A stretch of 49,101 nt of DNA, taken from positions 1,568,975-1,618,075 of the forward strand of contig NZ_LT596208.1 of NCBI RefSeq assembly GCF_900092335.1. The letters are read 5' to 3'. Both the position numbers and the translations under genes were made by a program. Below are positions 8,045 through 18,040 of this stretch, in pieces. This DNA comes from Corynebacterium phoceense (lineage in GTDB: Bacteria > Actinomycetota > Actinomycetes > Mycobacteriales > Mycobacteriaceae). The stretch's first letter is position 1. Each line of letters opens with the position of its first letter. The notes beneath the pieces were generated by a model, which had not been told where the DNA came from, did no database searches, and saw nothing but the letters and a program-made list of their open reading frames with translations.

Positions 8045-8064
8045 GTGTAGCAATCTCACTACAC
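8045..8064. promoter_or_regulatory. Inverted repeat upstream of the HTH gene, candidate operator
   Basis: GTGTAG (8045-8050) and CTACAC (8059-8064) form a 6-bp inverted repeat with an 8-bp spacer. On the minus strand a TATGTT hexamer follows, a plausible -10 for the HTH/DUF3039 operon. Position and symmetry suit autoregulation by the HTH protein, as is usual for antitoxins. The arms are short, so chance is possible. Confidence 0.35.
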
Positions 8065-8230
8065 CATCTGTCGTAAGTGACACTACCGTTAAGACGGGAA
8101 AGTGTAAAGCAGTTTGACATGACACTCCCTGTGACATTTAAACCCTGATACCTGTTCGAACGCTTCGGCATCCCATGCCGGTCGCGTCCGCTAGCGTGGT
8201 GTAACAACGTCCCGCCCTAACAAGGCCGTC

Positions 8231-8786
8231 ATGACGGCATCCCAATCCGGCTTGGATGACGACACTGTGGAGTTCTTCGTCGACGGCGAGGGCTTCAGCT
8301 TCGCGGATGTAAACCCGGACGAGGATTCCTCACATACTTTCACCAAGATCTCCAGCAAGACTTTCAAGTTCGGTGATCCCTCCGAGGCCGTCGCGGCGTC
8401 CACGTTCACGAACAACGTCGTCGATACCCCGGAGCTGACCATCCATATTCACGACCACCGCGTCGTTCCCGCCGGCGAGCCTGGCAAGGACCAGGGCTCG
8501 GCTCCCATCATCCTGTTCGAGTTCACCGCCACCAATAAAACGAACGAGCCGCACATGCTGCTCCTACTCTCCGGCTACTTCCGCGCCCTGCAATCAGAGC
8601 AGTTTGCCGGTGCCCCTTCCTCACCAAGACTCCATCGGCTCACTTGTCAACGAGGTCCCCATGGGCGAAAGCGTCGAAAGCGCCATGGCGTTCGTCCGCG
8701 AGGACACCACCAGGCCCGTCGAGCTCATCGTCCACGACCGCCTCTGCACCAGGGCGCTCGGCCGAGCCGCCTATCCGGTCAGCTAG
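8231..8786 (+). pseudogene. Decayed DUF5067-like secreted protein
   Basis: Two frames carry successive parts of one DUF5067-type domain. From 8231 to about 8595: FKFGDPSEAV, then TPELTIHIHDHRVVPAGEPG and PIILFEFTATNKTNEP. From about 8604 to 8786, in another frame: DSIGSLVNEVPMGESVESA, then VREDTTRPVELIVHD. Functional members have a lipoprotein or secretion signal at the N terminus. Here an in-frame stop lies shortly upstream of 8231 and no signal is present. The gene has therefore lost its 5' end and suffered a frameshift near 8600. It would have been an extracellular protein of unknown role. Confidence 0.65.
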
Positions 8787-8918
8787 CCTCAGCTTTCCGA
8801 TGCCCCCTTACCCCAGCCCGGCACTCCCCTCACCGCTTGTCATCATCGCTGCTCCACCGCGAAGCACATCGCCGGGTATCCGTTGGCCCCGCTCTTAGTT
8901 GCCTAGACCCCAAAACAA

Positions 8919-8954
8919 AAAGAGGAAGCGCCGCAATCGAAGCGTTTCCTCTTT
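8919..8954. terminator. Hairpin terminator, probably bidirectional
   Basis: AAAGAGGAAGCG pairs with CGTTTCCTCTTT (one G-T pair) around a short loop, with A-rich sequence on one side and T-rich on the other. It lies between the DUF5067-like remnant (plus) and the end of the Excalibur gene (minus), where a shared terminator is expected. Confidence 0.7.
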
Positions 8955-9022
8955 ATCTATCTGTCGGCTTTCCGCCTCACTTGGCTTCGCAGCCCCGAGG
9001 TATCAAGCCAGCAATCTAGTGC

Positions 9023-9613
9023 TTATTCACACGCAACACCATCGTTGTCGCGGTCGAGAGCCGAACGGTACCCCGGCTCGCCGCGGTACAGCGGAGCCTG
9101 GCCAGCAGCCCGCACGGCCGCACAGTTTCGGTAGTACGTCGACGCCGGTGCAGGAGCCGGCGCCGGAGCGTTATGCACGCGAGCCGGGACCGGCGCAGGT
9201 GCGGGAGCCGGTGCAGGCGCTGGCGCAGGGGCCGGTTTGGGAGCCGGAGCCGGTTTGGGAGTGGGGGCCGGTGCAGGCTTGGCAATCCGCGGCGGATTCG
9301 GGATAATCCCCGGCAGCGGATTCGGAATCATACGCTGCTGTACGGCCCAGAACACTCCGCCGCCAATCAGCCCGAGCAAAGCAACGACACCAACAATCGA
9401 GCCAACGATGATGGCCACGTCCGGCTCGTCATTTTCATTCGACTCATCAGAGTCGGATTCCTGGTTCGCATCGTTTCCATTTTCAGGGCTCACCACGGTC
9501 GAATTTGTTGAATCGTCGGTGGTCGAGGGATCAAGATTCTGCGCATACGCCGGAGAGACAGCGCCGAAAGAGAGGGCCGCTGCAAGCAGGAGGCCGAGAG
9601 ATTTCTTCTTCAC
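9023..9613 (-). CDS. Secreted or membrane-anchored Excalibur-domain protein with Pro-Ala repeats
   Basis: From the GTG at 9613 the protein is 196 residues. It starts with a signal peptide (KKKSLGLLLAAALSFG, cleavage likely after SPAYA). An acidic Ser/Asn/Glu-rich linker follows, then a transmembrane segment (VAIIVGSIVGVVALLGLIGG) and a long Pro-Ala repeat of PAPAP units (about residues 115-150). It ends in an Excalibur calcium-binding domain: NCAAVRAAG, then DRDNDGVACE with the DxDxDG loop. The Pro-Ala spacer should carry the domain through the mycolate envelope. The frame stays open to 9682, but the sequence before KKKS does not look like a signal peptide. No clear ribosome-binding site precedes the GTG. 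The gene ends next to the hairpin at 8919-8954. Confidence 0.8.
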   Translation of the reverse strand: MKKKSLGLLLAAALSFGAVSPAYAQNLDPSTTDDSTNSTVVSPENGNDANQESDSDESNENDEPDVAIIVGSIVGVVALLGLIGGGVFWAVQQRMIPNPLPGIIPNPPRIAKPAPAPTPKPAPAPKPAPAPAPAPAPAPAPVPARVHNAPAPAPAPASTYYRNCAAVRAAGQAPLYRGEPGYRSALDRDNDGVACE

Positions 9614-9762
9614 AGAAGGTATTATGACTCTAGTCAGCCATTTGCCAGAAATTGGCACTTCGGGGCTATTTTTGCAGCGCACAACCGCAAACTTTTCGCT
9701 CGCTCAAGACGCTTACTGTCGAGATTAGACCGCACAGCGTCCCAGACGCGACCTAGGGCCGC

Positions 9763-11166
9763 TTATCCCAACCGACCCCGCACCTTCTTCCATGCCATAG
9801 CGACATAGCTACGGTTAAGCACCAATGCAAAGACGATCATCACGGCCAAAGCGATGTTATTCCAGAGAAAGCTCCCTAAATAGAAAATCGCAATCACAAA
9901 AAATGAGGCCACCACCAAGGCCACCACATCCCGGAGGTTGTAGCGAATCCGCACTGCTTTCCGGGTGTCCCACGCACGGACAAGGGCAACGACTGCAAAC
10001 GACACCGTCGTCGCTGTCGCCGCGCCCAGAATACCGATAAACGGAATGAGCGCAACGTTGAGGACCAGGTTGACCACGGCGCCGAGGACAGTCGTCACCA
10101 TCACGCGTCGGCTCTGCATCTTCGCTACATACACGGCATCGTAGATTCCGGCGAGGACGTTGATGACTACGCCAGCCACGAGTACCGGCACCACCACCAG
10201 GCCGCCGGAATATTCGTCCGAAATCATAAGTTTGAAAAGGAGCGGCATGCCGGCAATGAGGACGAGACCGCCGCTACCGAAGAGCTTGAGCGCCGAGTTC
10301 GCGACGCTGGAGAAGAATTCATCGCGGTCAGGGCTCTTGATATTGACTGATGCCGACTCGGCCCAAGACATCGTGAAAACGCTATTGGGCGCGTTGAGTA
10401 CGGTGACAAACTTCGCGGAAGCCGCGTAAATGCCGTTGGCACCCGTGCCAAGAAAGAAGGAAATAAGCAGACGGTCCGCCGCATTATTAACCCACCATGC
10501 AAGCCCATGCGGGATAAGCGGAACGGAATAAGCAAGCATCGCGCGACATTGAGACTTCGACCGCAAAGACGGAACGACGAGTGTCCACATGCGCAGTACG
10601 AAAAAGAGGTAGAACGCACCCAGGGCATTGGCGATAATAAGCGCGCTGAACACGCCTGCCACCGCCCAATGGAACACGCGAACAAAAACCAGCGCCCCCA
10701 CAAGCGTTACCGCCGCGGTGATGATATTGGACATCGCGTAGTGGAGGTTAAAGCCAAGACCACGCGAAATCTGGCCGAAGTTCTGCAGAAGTGTCATGCA
10801 GATTCCCACGCCCACCACGAGCAAGAAATGAGCCGGGCGGAAAGCGAGCCACACCCCTGCCGCGACAACCACCACGAACAATAAGAACAGCCCTAAAAGG
10901 GCAAGCGTATTCGTCACGATCCGCTGTTGTTCCTCACGTGAGTCACGCGCATCGATAAGGAAGCGGAAACTCGCCATGTGAATCTGGAGTGTGAGTACCG
11001 GAATCACAAGCGAGAACGCCACCGTCATAAGGTCAACGAAGCCGAACTCGTCCGTTGCCAGAGCGTGCGTATAGAACGGCAGAAGGATGAAACCGACAAT
11101 CTGGGCGGAAAGACTGCCCAGCCCCAAGATCAGCGTGTTCTTAAAGAGTTCGCCACCCTTGCTCAT
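9763..11166 (-). CDS. Polysaccharide flippase (Wzx-like, MATE/PST family)
   Basis: This is a 467-residue, very hydrophobic protein with 12-14 predicted membrane segments and the N terminus typical of O-unit flippases: GELFKNTLILGLGSLSAQ, then GFILLPFYTHAL. It would move undecaprenyl-linked oligosaccharide units across the cytoplasmic membrane. The start is set at 11166 because this ATG overlaps the TGA of the upstream glycosyltransferase (ATGA), the same junction as the previous pair. The frame could begin at 11190 but would then overlap more. It is the last gene of the three-gene minus-strand unit polymerase-GT4, GT2, flippase. Confidence 0.85.
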   Translation of the reverse strand: MSKGGELFKNTLILGLGSLSAQIVGFILLPFYTHALATDEFGFVDLMTVAFSLVIPVLTLQIHMASFRFLIDARDSREEQQRIVTNTLALLGLFLLFVVVVAAGVWLAFRPAHFLLVVGVGICMTLLQNFGQISRGLGFNLHYAMSNIITAAVTLVGALVFVRVFHWAVAGVFSALIIANALGAFYLFFVLRMWTLVVPSLRSKSQCRAMLAYSVPLIPHGLAWWVNNAADRLLISFFLGTGANGIYAASAKFVTVLNAPNSVFTMSWAESASVNIKSPDRDEFFSSVANSALKLFGSGGLVLIAGMPLLFKLMISDEYSGGLVVVPVLVAGVVINVLAGIYDAVYVAKMQSRRVMVTTVLGAVVNLVLNVALIPFIGILGAATATTVSFAVVALVRAWDTRKAVRIRYNLRDVVALVVASFFVIAIFYLGSFLWNNIALAVMIVFALVLNRSYVAMAWKKVRGRLG

Positions 11167-12098
11167 CGATGTGCGCCCCGTGCTTTCCACTCATGAATCG
11201 CGACCGGTAGCCAGGCCCCTGCATAACTAGCCGCGGCATAGATACGCAGTTGCGGCAAAGACTGTGCATCAGAAAGCACCACGCGTCGGTACCGCTTCAT
11301 CAGCGCCAGAGCAGACCGACGCTCCGCAGCAGTGGAGGCTTCGAAGACCATGTACAACGCTTCGGCACACAGGCGATTATCAAAGGCCGCGGAGAGCTCT
11401 TCCTCACGCCGGGCTTCGATCTCTGTGACTAGGCGCATCCGGTCTTCACGGCGAACAGAATGCATCGTGCTGGCGTCGTGCTGGCGGTAGCCATACAACG
11501 CATCATCCACAACAACGACGTGCGCAGCCTGCGACATCACGTCAAGGTTCATGAGCAAGTCCTCGCCTACGCAGACATCGTTATCAAACGGCTCCTCGCC
11601 TACGGCAGAACGCACAAACATCTTTGCCCACGGACCATTCGGGATCCGCTGGTACAACAATTCAGCACATGTTTCCTCGCCCGACAGCGTTTGCGCGGCG
11701 GAGGAACCAAGTTCAGTCGGCTCAAACGAAGCTGAAAACGGCGCATACCCCGCGCACGCGATTTCAGCGTCGGCAGTCGAAAGAGCCGCCAGCAAGCGCG
11801 CCACCATGTCCGGATGTGCAGCATCGTCGCTGTCGACAAAGCATACGTACTTGCCGCGGGCCTCCTGGACTCCTCTGTTACGCGCCGCCGAGACACCTGC
11901 GTTTGGCTGCGCAATAACACGCACGCGTGCATCCCGGCGCGCCACCGCAGCGCACACCGCAGCAGTTTGATCCGTCGAGCCATCATCAACAACGACGATT
12001 TCAATTTCCTCATGCGTCTGCGCCAGCAGACTGTTGAGGCATGACTCGATGTACTCCGCAACGTTATATGCGGGCACGATGATAGACACTAGGCTCAT
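11163..12098 (-). CDS. Glycosyltransferase family 2
   Basis: This is a 311-residue GT-A fold enzyme. Its N terminus VSIIVPAYNVAEYIESCLNS is typical of GT2, followed by IEIVVVDDGSTD, NAGVSAARNRG and the metal-binding FVDSDD (about residue 90). GPWAKMF and a GEDLLMNL segment complete the acceptor side. It adds one sugar from a nucleotide-sugar to the lipid-linked repeat unit. Donor and acceptor cannot be read from sequence. Both ends overlap its neighbours by 4 nt (ATGA), so the three genes are translationally coupled. Confidence 0.88.
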   Translation of the reverse strand: MSLVSIIVPAYNVAEYIESCLNSLLAQTHEEIEIVVVDDGSTDQTAAVCAAVARRDARVRVIAQPNAGVSAARNRGVQEARGKYVCFVDSDDAAHPDMVARLLAALSTADAEIACAGYAPFSASFEPTELGSSAAQTLSGEETCAELLYQRIPNGPWAKMFVRSAVGEEPFDNDVCVGEDLLMNLDVMSQAAHVVVVDDALYGYRQHDASTMHSVRREDRMRLVTEIEARREEELSAAFDNRLCAEALYMVFEASTAAERRSALALMKRYRRVVLSDAQSLPQLRIYAAASYAGAWLPVAIHEWKARGAHR

Positions 12099-14410
12099 CG
12101 CGTGGCCACCTCGCGGTCAGCCCACTGTGCGTAGGTGTCGTAGTACTTGTCCATCACGGCCGCGGGTTCGAGCTGATCCAGGATCTGCGCAGTCTCGGCA
12201 GAAGGGTACTCCCCGAGGACTGCGTCGCGCAGCTTCGCTGCGAGCGCCGGAACGTCGTTGAATTCCACCAGATATTCACGCAGCTCGCCCGGCATAGCCT
12301 CACGCGCGCCGAACGGCACATCAAATGCGACCACAGGGCAGCCGCAGAAGTGAGCCTCAATAAGCACCATGGAAAATGCTTCGTATTCAGAGGGGTGCAT
12401 GAGGCACGCCGCCTTGCGCATGACCGCAAAAGGATTGTCGACAAAGCCCATCAGCGTCACCGAGTCATTGAGCCCGCGCTTGTCAATCTCCACCTGGAGC
12501 TCGTCGCGCATTGGTCCCTCTCCCAGCAGTTCATAGCGGTAGCCTTCAGCAGCGAGACCGCTTTCGTCAAAGGCGGCGATGCCTGCGGCGAGGTTCTTGC
12601 CCTCCACATAACGGCCAACGGAAACAATGAGCTTCTCACGCTCCACCTCTGGTCCGCGCTGTTCGGCCATCCCATCGAAGTCCAGGAGGTTATAGATGTA
12701 AGTCATCGTCGGGCTCTTCATTTTGAAGTTTTCCCGAATCTCCTCATCGAGAAGCTGCTGAGAGACTGCGACTACGCGACGGTGGTTGTAAATGAACCGG
12801 CTCATGCGTGCGCTCATGCCCGTCCGAGAGACTCCAGCCATGCCATGGTTGACATAGATGAAGTCCGCGTTGAATCGGCTCAGTCGCGTGACCAATTGCG
12901 CGAACGGCAGGTGTACTGTCGCCAAGTCAATGCGGTAACGGGCCCAGTCATCCTCGAGGCGACGGTTAAGACCCCACACATAGAACGGCAGCAAGAATCG
13001 GGCGCCGCGCTTGCCGATGCCCCGTACTTCCACGTTGTCCGCAAGCGCGTATGCGTCGCTGGGCTTTTCGGCAAGGAGGTAGACAATAACTTTCTCATCC
13101 TCTCGCGCGCTGTTCGCCATATTTTGCACAACGCGTTCCGCACCACCATGCGCAATACCATTGATGACGTAGATAGACGCGGGCTTTTGCTGCTTGTGCG
13201 GAGCCTGCCGGATTGCCAGCGGAAGAATGCCCATGACCAGCACAGAGAACGCATGAGACATCGTTTCATAGGTAAGGAAGGTGCCCAAAAACGCAATCGT
13301 GATAAACACGATGGTCACGTGACCATTCATTAATGGACGTCGCACTGCAAGGTAAAGCAGGACGAGACCAATAATGCCCAGCTCGACCGCAGTCTGAATC
13401 ACCGAGCTATGGATTTGGACGTACCAGTCCACAGGAATGTTCGCCGATCGCGCTGCAGTGAGACCACTGCCAATGATAGGGCTTTGACCGACCCATTGGA
13501 ACGCACCATGCCACAAAAGAGAACGTGTGTAGAGCGTTTCAGTGGGCAGCTGAATCAGGTTAAATCCTGCAGCAATGGTCCCAGCAAAGGCTCCGAGAAG
13601 CATGAGCTCCTTGGCCAGTGCACCGACAATAAAGCGATTGACCAAAACGAGAAGAAGCGCAAGGACGAGCATCACTAGGACAGCCTTGGACAGGCTCATG
13701 ACGTAACCAAATGCCGCAATGGGAACAACGATGAGGTTGAACCAGTTGCGGGTTCGTTTGATCTCGAAGATCGCGACGCCCGCCCAAATAACCATAAATA
13801 ACGAAGCAAAGTTGGGGTCTTGCGCATACCCAGCGAATCGGAAATCGCCCAGTGGCGTCGAGGAAATGCCATCGGAACCCTTCCCCTCATACTCACTGAA
13901 GTAGTTTCGCAGATCGAGACCGCGGTACACGAGGAACATGCTAAGGAAGAGGAAAGCGCCCGAAATGTGTGTGCTCACGCTCGTTGCTCGCCACGTCAAC
14001 CGACTCCGGAAGGCAATGACCGTAAACCAGAAGAACAGGTTCAGCGCATTGGCTAGCGCCACAGTGAAGAACTGGTCCTGAACCAACTCAAGGTCACTGA
14101 AACTCCACGCCACGTTGCAGACCATCGCGAAGACGAAGTACCACAACAGATAGTGATTGGCACCAGCCACCCGCAATCGCGGCCACCGCTTCTCCCCCAC
14201 GCACCGGATAAACCCGATAAAGAAAGTAAGGAGCCCTAGGCTGGCAGGAACAAGCCGGGTATCCTGGCCGAACACGAGCAGTTCTCGGTTAAAAGTGGCG
14301 AATATAAACGAAAACAGAAAACCGTTAAATATCCAAGCTTCTACACGCTGCAGCACGGCGCGCTCCTCACAGTGAAAGTCAACTCCGGAGTCCACAAACA
14401 TGGACTGCAT
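12095..14410 (-). CDS. Wzy/O-antigen-ligase-like membrane protein fused to GT4 glycosyltransferase
   Basis: This is a 771-residue two-part protein. Residues about 25-405 form about ten membrane segments with the polymerase/ligase signature region GDFRFAGYAQDPNFASLF and a large loop before HSSVIQTAVELG, as in Wzy/WaaL-type proteins. Residues about 415-765 are a GT-B glycosyltransferase of family 4: ASIYVINGIAHGGAERVVQN, then VSVGRYVEGKN, LLGEGPMRDEL, and the EX7E-like SEYEAFSMVLIEA. The polymerase and glycosyltransferase are normally separate genes. The fusion would place a sugar-adding enzyme on the membrane enzyme that polymerises the units. It is the first gene of the minus-strand unit, facing the epimerase gene across about 300 bp. 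ATG at 14410 or 14401 could be the start. Confidence 0.85.
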   Translation of the reverse strand: MQSMFVDSGVDFHCEERAVLQRVEAWIFNGFLFSFIFATFNRELLVFGQDTRLVPASLGLLTFFIGFIRCVGEKRWPRLRVAGANHYLLWYFVFAMVCNVAWSFSDLELVQDQFFTVALANALNLFFWFTVIAFRSRLTWRATSVSTHISGAFLFLSMFLVYRGLDLRNYFSEYEGKGSDGISSTPLGDFRFAGYAQDPNFASLFMVIWAGVAIFEIKRTRNWFNLIVVPIAAFGYVMSLSKAVLVMLVLALLLVLVNRFIVGALAKELMLLGAFAGTIAAGFNLIQLPTETLYTRSLLWHGAFQWVGQSPIIGSGLTAARSANIPVDWYVQIHSSVIQTAVELGIIGLVLLYLAVRRPLMNGHVTIVFITIAFLGTFLTYETMSHAFSVLVMGILPLAIRQAPHKQQKPASIYVINGIAHGGAERVVQNMANSAREDEKVIVYLLAEKPSDAYALADNVEVRGIGKRGARFLLPFYVWGLNRRLEDDWARYRIDLATVHLPFAQLVTRLSRFNADFIYVNHGMAGVSRTGMSARMSRFIYNHRRVVAVSQQLLDEEIRENFKMKSPTMTYIYNLLDFDGMAEQRGPEVEREKLIVSVGRYVEGKNLAAGIAAFDESGLAAEGYRYELLGEGPMRDELQVEIDKRGLNDSVTLMGFVDNPFAVMRKAACLMHPSEYEAFSMVLIEAHFCGCPVVAFDVPFGAREAMPGELREYLVEFNDVPALAAKLRDAVLGEYPSAETAQILDQLEPAAVMDKYYDTYAQWADREVATR

Positions 14411-14596
14411 ATCGGTATGTCGAGTAGTTAGTCTTTACTAAAAATACACTAAAAGCGGCCGCAAAGCTGTGTCAGCCCAAGTAGCGAGCACCCAAAATCG
14501 GACGTGTTCAGCAAAACTCTGCATTAAGCACCCCGCACAACCGGCGATCATGTACAGACACGCCAGTACAATCACACGGTTTTCCGAGCCTGAGGA

Positions 14597-14624
14597 TTGC
14601 TTAGGAACTCAAACCCGCTATGCT
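14597..14624 (+). promoter_or_regulatory. Candidate SigA promoter for the epimerase / PGT-GT4 genes
   Basis: TTGCTT (14597-14602) and TATGCT (14619-14624) are separated by 16 bp. Transcription would begin about 14631, leaving a leader of about 77 nt before the ATG at 14708. The opposite strand of the same intergenic region (14411-14707) must hold the promoter of the polymerase-GT4 operon, but no clear one stands out. Confidence 0.5.
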
Positions 14625-14629
14625 ATTAG

Positions 14630-15649
<1,020 letters not shown>

Positions 15650-15691
15650 GTCCCTGCACACCACCGGCTCCCGCAAGAAAGTATTCTCTCC

Positions 15692-17500
15692 ATGAAGCAT
15701 GTGCTCTACCGTCACATTCTCAAGCGCGGCCTCGACATCGTCGGCGCCACCGCGCTTGGCCTCGCGACCGCACCCATCATGGCTGCGACGGCCGTTGCCA
15801 TCAAGGCAACCTCCAAGGGGCCAGTAATCTTCCAACAGGAACGCCTCGGCAAGGATGAAAAGCCGTTCAAGATCTACAAGTTCCGCTCCATGTACACGGA
15901 AGCGCCGAGCCTTCCCCCGTACATGCTCAAGGATCCGGATGCCTTCATCACGCCTTTGGGCAAGTGGCTGCGTAAGTCCTCCATTGACGAGCTTCCGCAA
16001 ATACTCAACGTGCTCAAGGGCGACATGAGTTTCGTGGGCCCGCGCCCCGGCGCCGCCAAGAATGAGGAGGACCTCCGCCTCGAGCGTCGCAAACGCGGTG
16101 TCTTCGATATCCGCCCCGGCATTACCGGCTGGGCACAGGTGAACGGCCGCGATGAGCTTGCCGCCAACCCCGTAGAAAAAGCCGAGTATGACTCTTTCTA
16201 CGCAAAGCACATCTCGCTGTTTATGGACCTGCGTTGTCTCTTCAACACAGTATCCACAGTGGCGCTGCGTGACGGCTACGTCGAAGGCAGCTCTGCTCAA
16301 CCGCGCCGACGCAAGGTGCTCTTCCTCATCCACACGCTAGGCGGTGGCGGCGCGGAAAAAGTCCTCGTCGACCTCACGGCAGCGCTCGATCCCAAGCTGT
16401 TCGATGTCACCGTCATGACGGTTATCGATACCGGTATCTACAAGGAACAGCTGGCACCGCACGTCACGTACAAGACGATGATCAAGATTCCGTCCTTCCT
16501 AAAGAGGCGGACCACGGACTCTTCCGGCACGCTCAATGCTGAGGCAAGCGCGAAGACCAAGCTCGCTGCGAGCATCTACGCCAAGCTCTGGTGGTTTATG
16601 CCCGCACAAGCCATCCATCGCGTGTTTATTCACTCGCATTATGACGTCGAAGTTGCTTTCCTCGAAGGCATCCCTGCAAAGATCATCAGCGGTTCTACCG
16701 ATCCCCGCGCCCGCAAGCTGGCCTGGATCCACACCGACTTCGCGAAGAACCACAAGTCCGCGCAATTCTTCAAGACTCACGACTCCGAGCTTCGTCGCTA
16801 CGGCCGCTTCGATAAGATCATCTTCGTCTCCGAGGAATCCCGCCAAGGCTTCATCCAGGAGGTCGGTGAGCCCATCGATTCGATGGTCACTCCGAACCCC
16901 ATCAATATCGCCCGCATCGAAGCACTCGGCGAGACTCCCCTCGATGCTTCTTCCGCCGCTACCTACAGCCCGGATCATTTCGACCTCACCGTCGTCGGAC
17001 GCCTCGTCCCTGTCAAGGCCATCGATCGCCTCATCACCGTGGTGAAGGACCTTCGCACCGAGGGCACCGCAATAGACCTTCACGTCGTCGGCGATGGTCA
17101 GGAGCGTACAAATCTCCAGGAGCTTGCCGCTGATGCCCCCTTTATCCACTTCCACGGCTACCAAACCAACCCCTACCCCTACATCAAGAACTCAGACCTG
17201 TTCCTCATCCCGTCGCACGCAGAAGGCTTCAGCACCGTCATGCTCGAGGCTCTTCTCCTCAGCGTCCCCGTCATGTCAACCCGAGTCTCCGGCAGCTCGT
17301 TCCTCGAAGACGAGCAAGTCATCGACAACACCACCGATGCCCTCCGCGCCGCCCTCCACTCCATTGTTACCGACGAAGATGCCGCCGAGAACATCGCACG
17401 AGCCTCCACCGCCGGCCGGCAGAAGGTAGTGGACAGCGTGTCGGCCAACCTGCACGCCATCGAAGGTCTATTAAGCAATTCCCTGAATGCGCAACCCTAG
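15692..17500 (+). CDS. Phosphoglycosyl transferase (monotopic PGT) fused to GT4 glycosyltransferase
   Basis: This is a 602-residue fusion. Residues about 1-200 are a bacterial sugar transferase of the monotopic PGT type: re-entrant helix LKRGLDIVGATALGLATAP, VIFQQERLGKDEKPFKIYKF, the conserved SSIDELPQ with the catalytic Asp-Glu, GDMSFVGPRP, and RPGITGWAQVNGRDEL. Residues about 208-595 are a GT-B enzyme of family 4: VLFLIHTLGGGGAEKVLVDL, VVGRLVPVKAIDRL, VVGDGQERTNL, HAEGFSTVMLEAL. The first domain starts the unit by moving a sugar phosphate onto undecaprenyl phosphate. The second adds the next sugar. Fusing the first two steps in one polypeptide parallels the polymerase-GT4 fusion across the intergenic region. 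The start at 15692 is the only sensible one. Confidence 0.87.
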   Translation: MKHVLYRHILKRGLDIVGATALGLATAPIMAATAVAIKATSKGPVIFQQERLGKDEKPFKIYKFRSMYTEAPSLPPYMLKDPDAFITPLGKWLRKSSIDELPQILNVLKGDMSFVGPRPGAAKNEEDLRLERRKRGVFDIRPGITGWAQVNGRDELAANPVEKAEYDSFYAKHISLFMDLRCLFNTVSTVALRDGYVEGSSAQPRRRKVLFLIHTLGGGGAEKVLVDLTAALDPKLFDVTVMTVIDTGIYKEQLAPHVTYKTMIKIPSFLKRRTTDSSGTLNAEASAKTKLAASIYAKLWWFMPAQAIHRVFIHSHYDVEVAFLEGIPAKIISGSTDPRARKLAWIHTDFAKNHKSAQFFKTHDSELRRYGRFDKIIFVSEESRQGFIQEVGEPIDSMVTPNPINIARIEALGETPLDASSAATYSPDHFDLTVVGRLVPVKAIDRLITVVKDLRTEGTAIDLHVVGDGQERTNLQELAADAPFIHFHGYQTNPYPYIKNSDLFLIPSHAEGFSTVMLEALLLSVPVMSTRVSGSSFLEDEQVIDNTTDALRAALHSIVTDEDAAENIARASTAGRQKVVDSVSANLHAIEGLLSNSLNAQP

Positions 17501-18040
17501 CCCAATCCAAATCTCCTAGACACAGCATCTACTGTTGGGCCTTACACCCGTTGAGTCTCGGGAAACCACGCACGTCCCCAAACCCGATTTCTGAGACATC
17601 AATGCCAAACCTCTCTTGCTCAACATCAAGCATGAGGAACTCCTCAGCTCCGAGCCCGAAGTTCACAAGCACCTGGACGTCATCCTCAGCCGCTCCCCTA
17701 TGCCACCTTCACCGGCGAGGACTACACGCTCAATGGCCAAGCCGAGTTCCGCGTCTTCGACTACTTCTGCACCATGTTCGACATCGCCGGCGCCGCCCTC
17801 AACAACAAGGCCGCCAGCATGGCTGGCCACACAAGCTGTCAGGAAGGTCGACAACAAAGCACTCACTAAGATCGTCTGGTACCCCGTCGTCAAGAAAGTC
17901 GCTGTCATGCTCGGCCAGAAAATCACCAGACAAACCGTCGGCTCCGCCGTCACCAAAGTCGTCCCCGTCCTCGGCGACGTCGTCGCCGGCACGCTTACCT
18001 ATGGGCCTGACCCCTGGAAAGTAGACACGTCGGGGGTTAG

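Noticed and set aside
8016..8207. 64-residue N-terminal extension of the HTH protein
   Set aside because: No ribosome-binding site at 8207, sequence lacks protein-like composition, and it would cover the operator-like repeat; ATG at 8015 has a good site.
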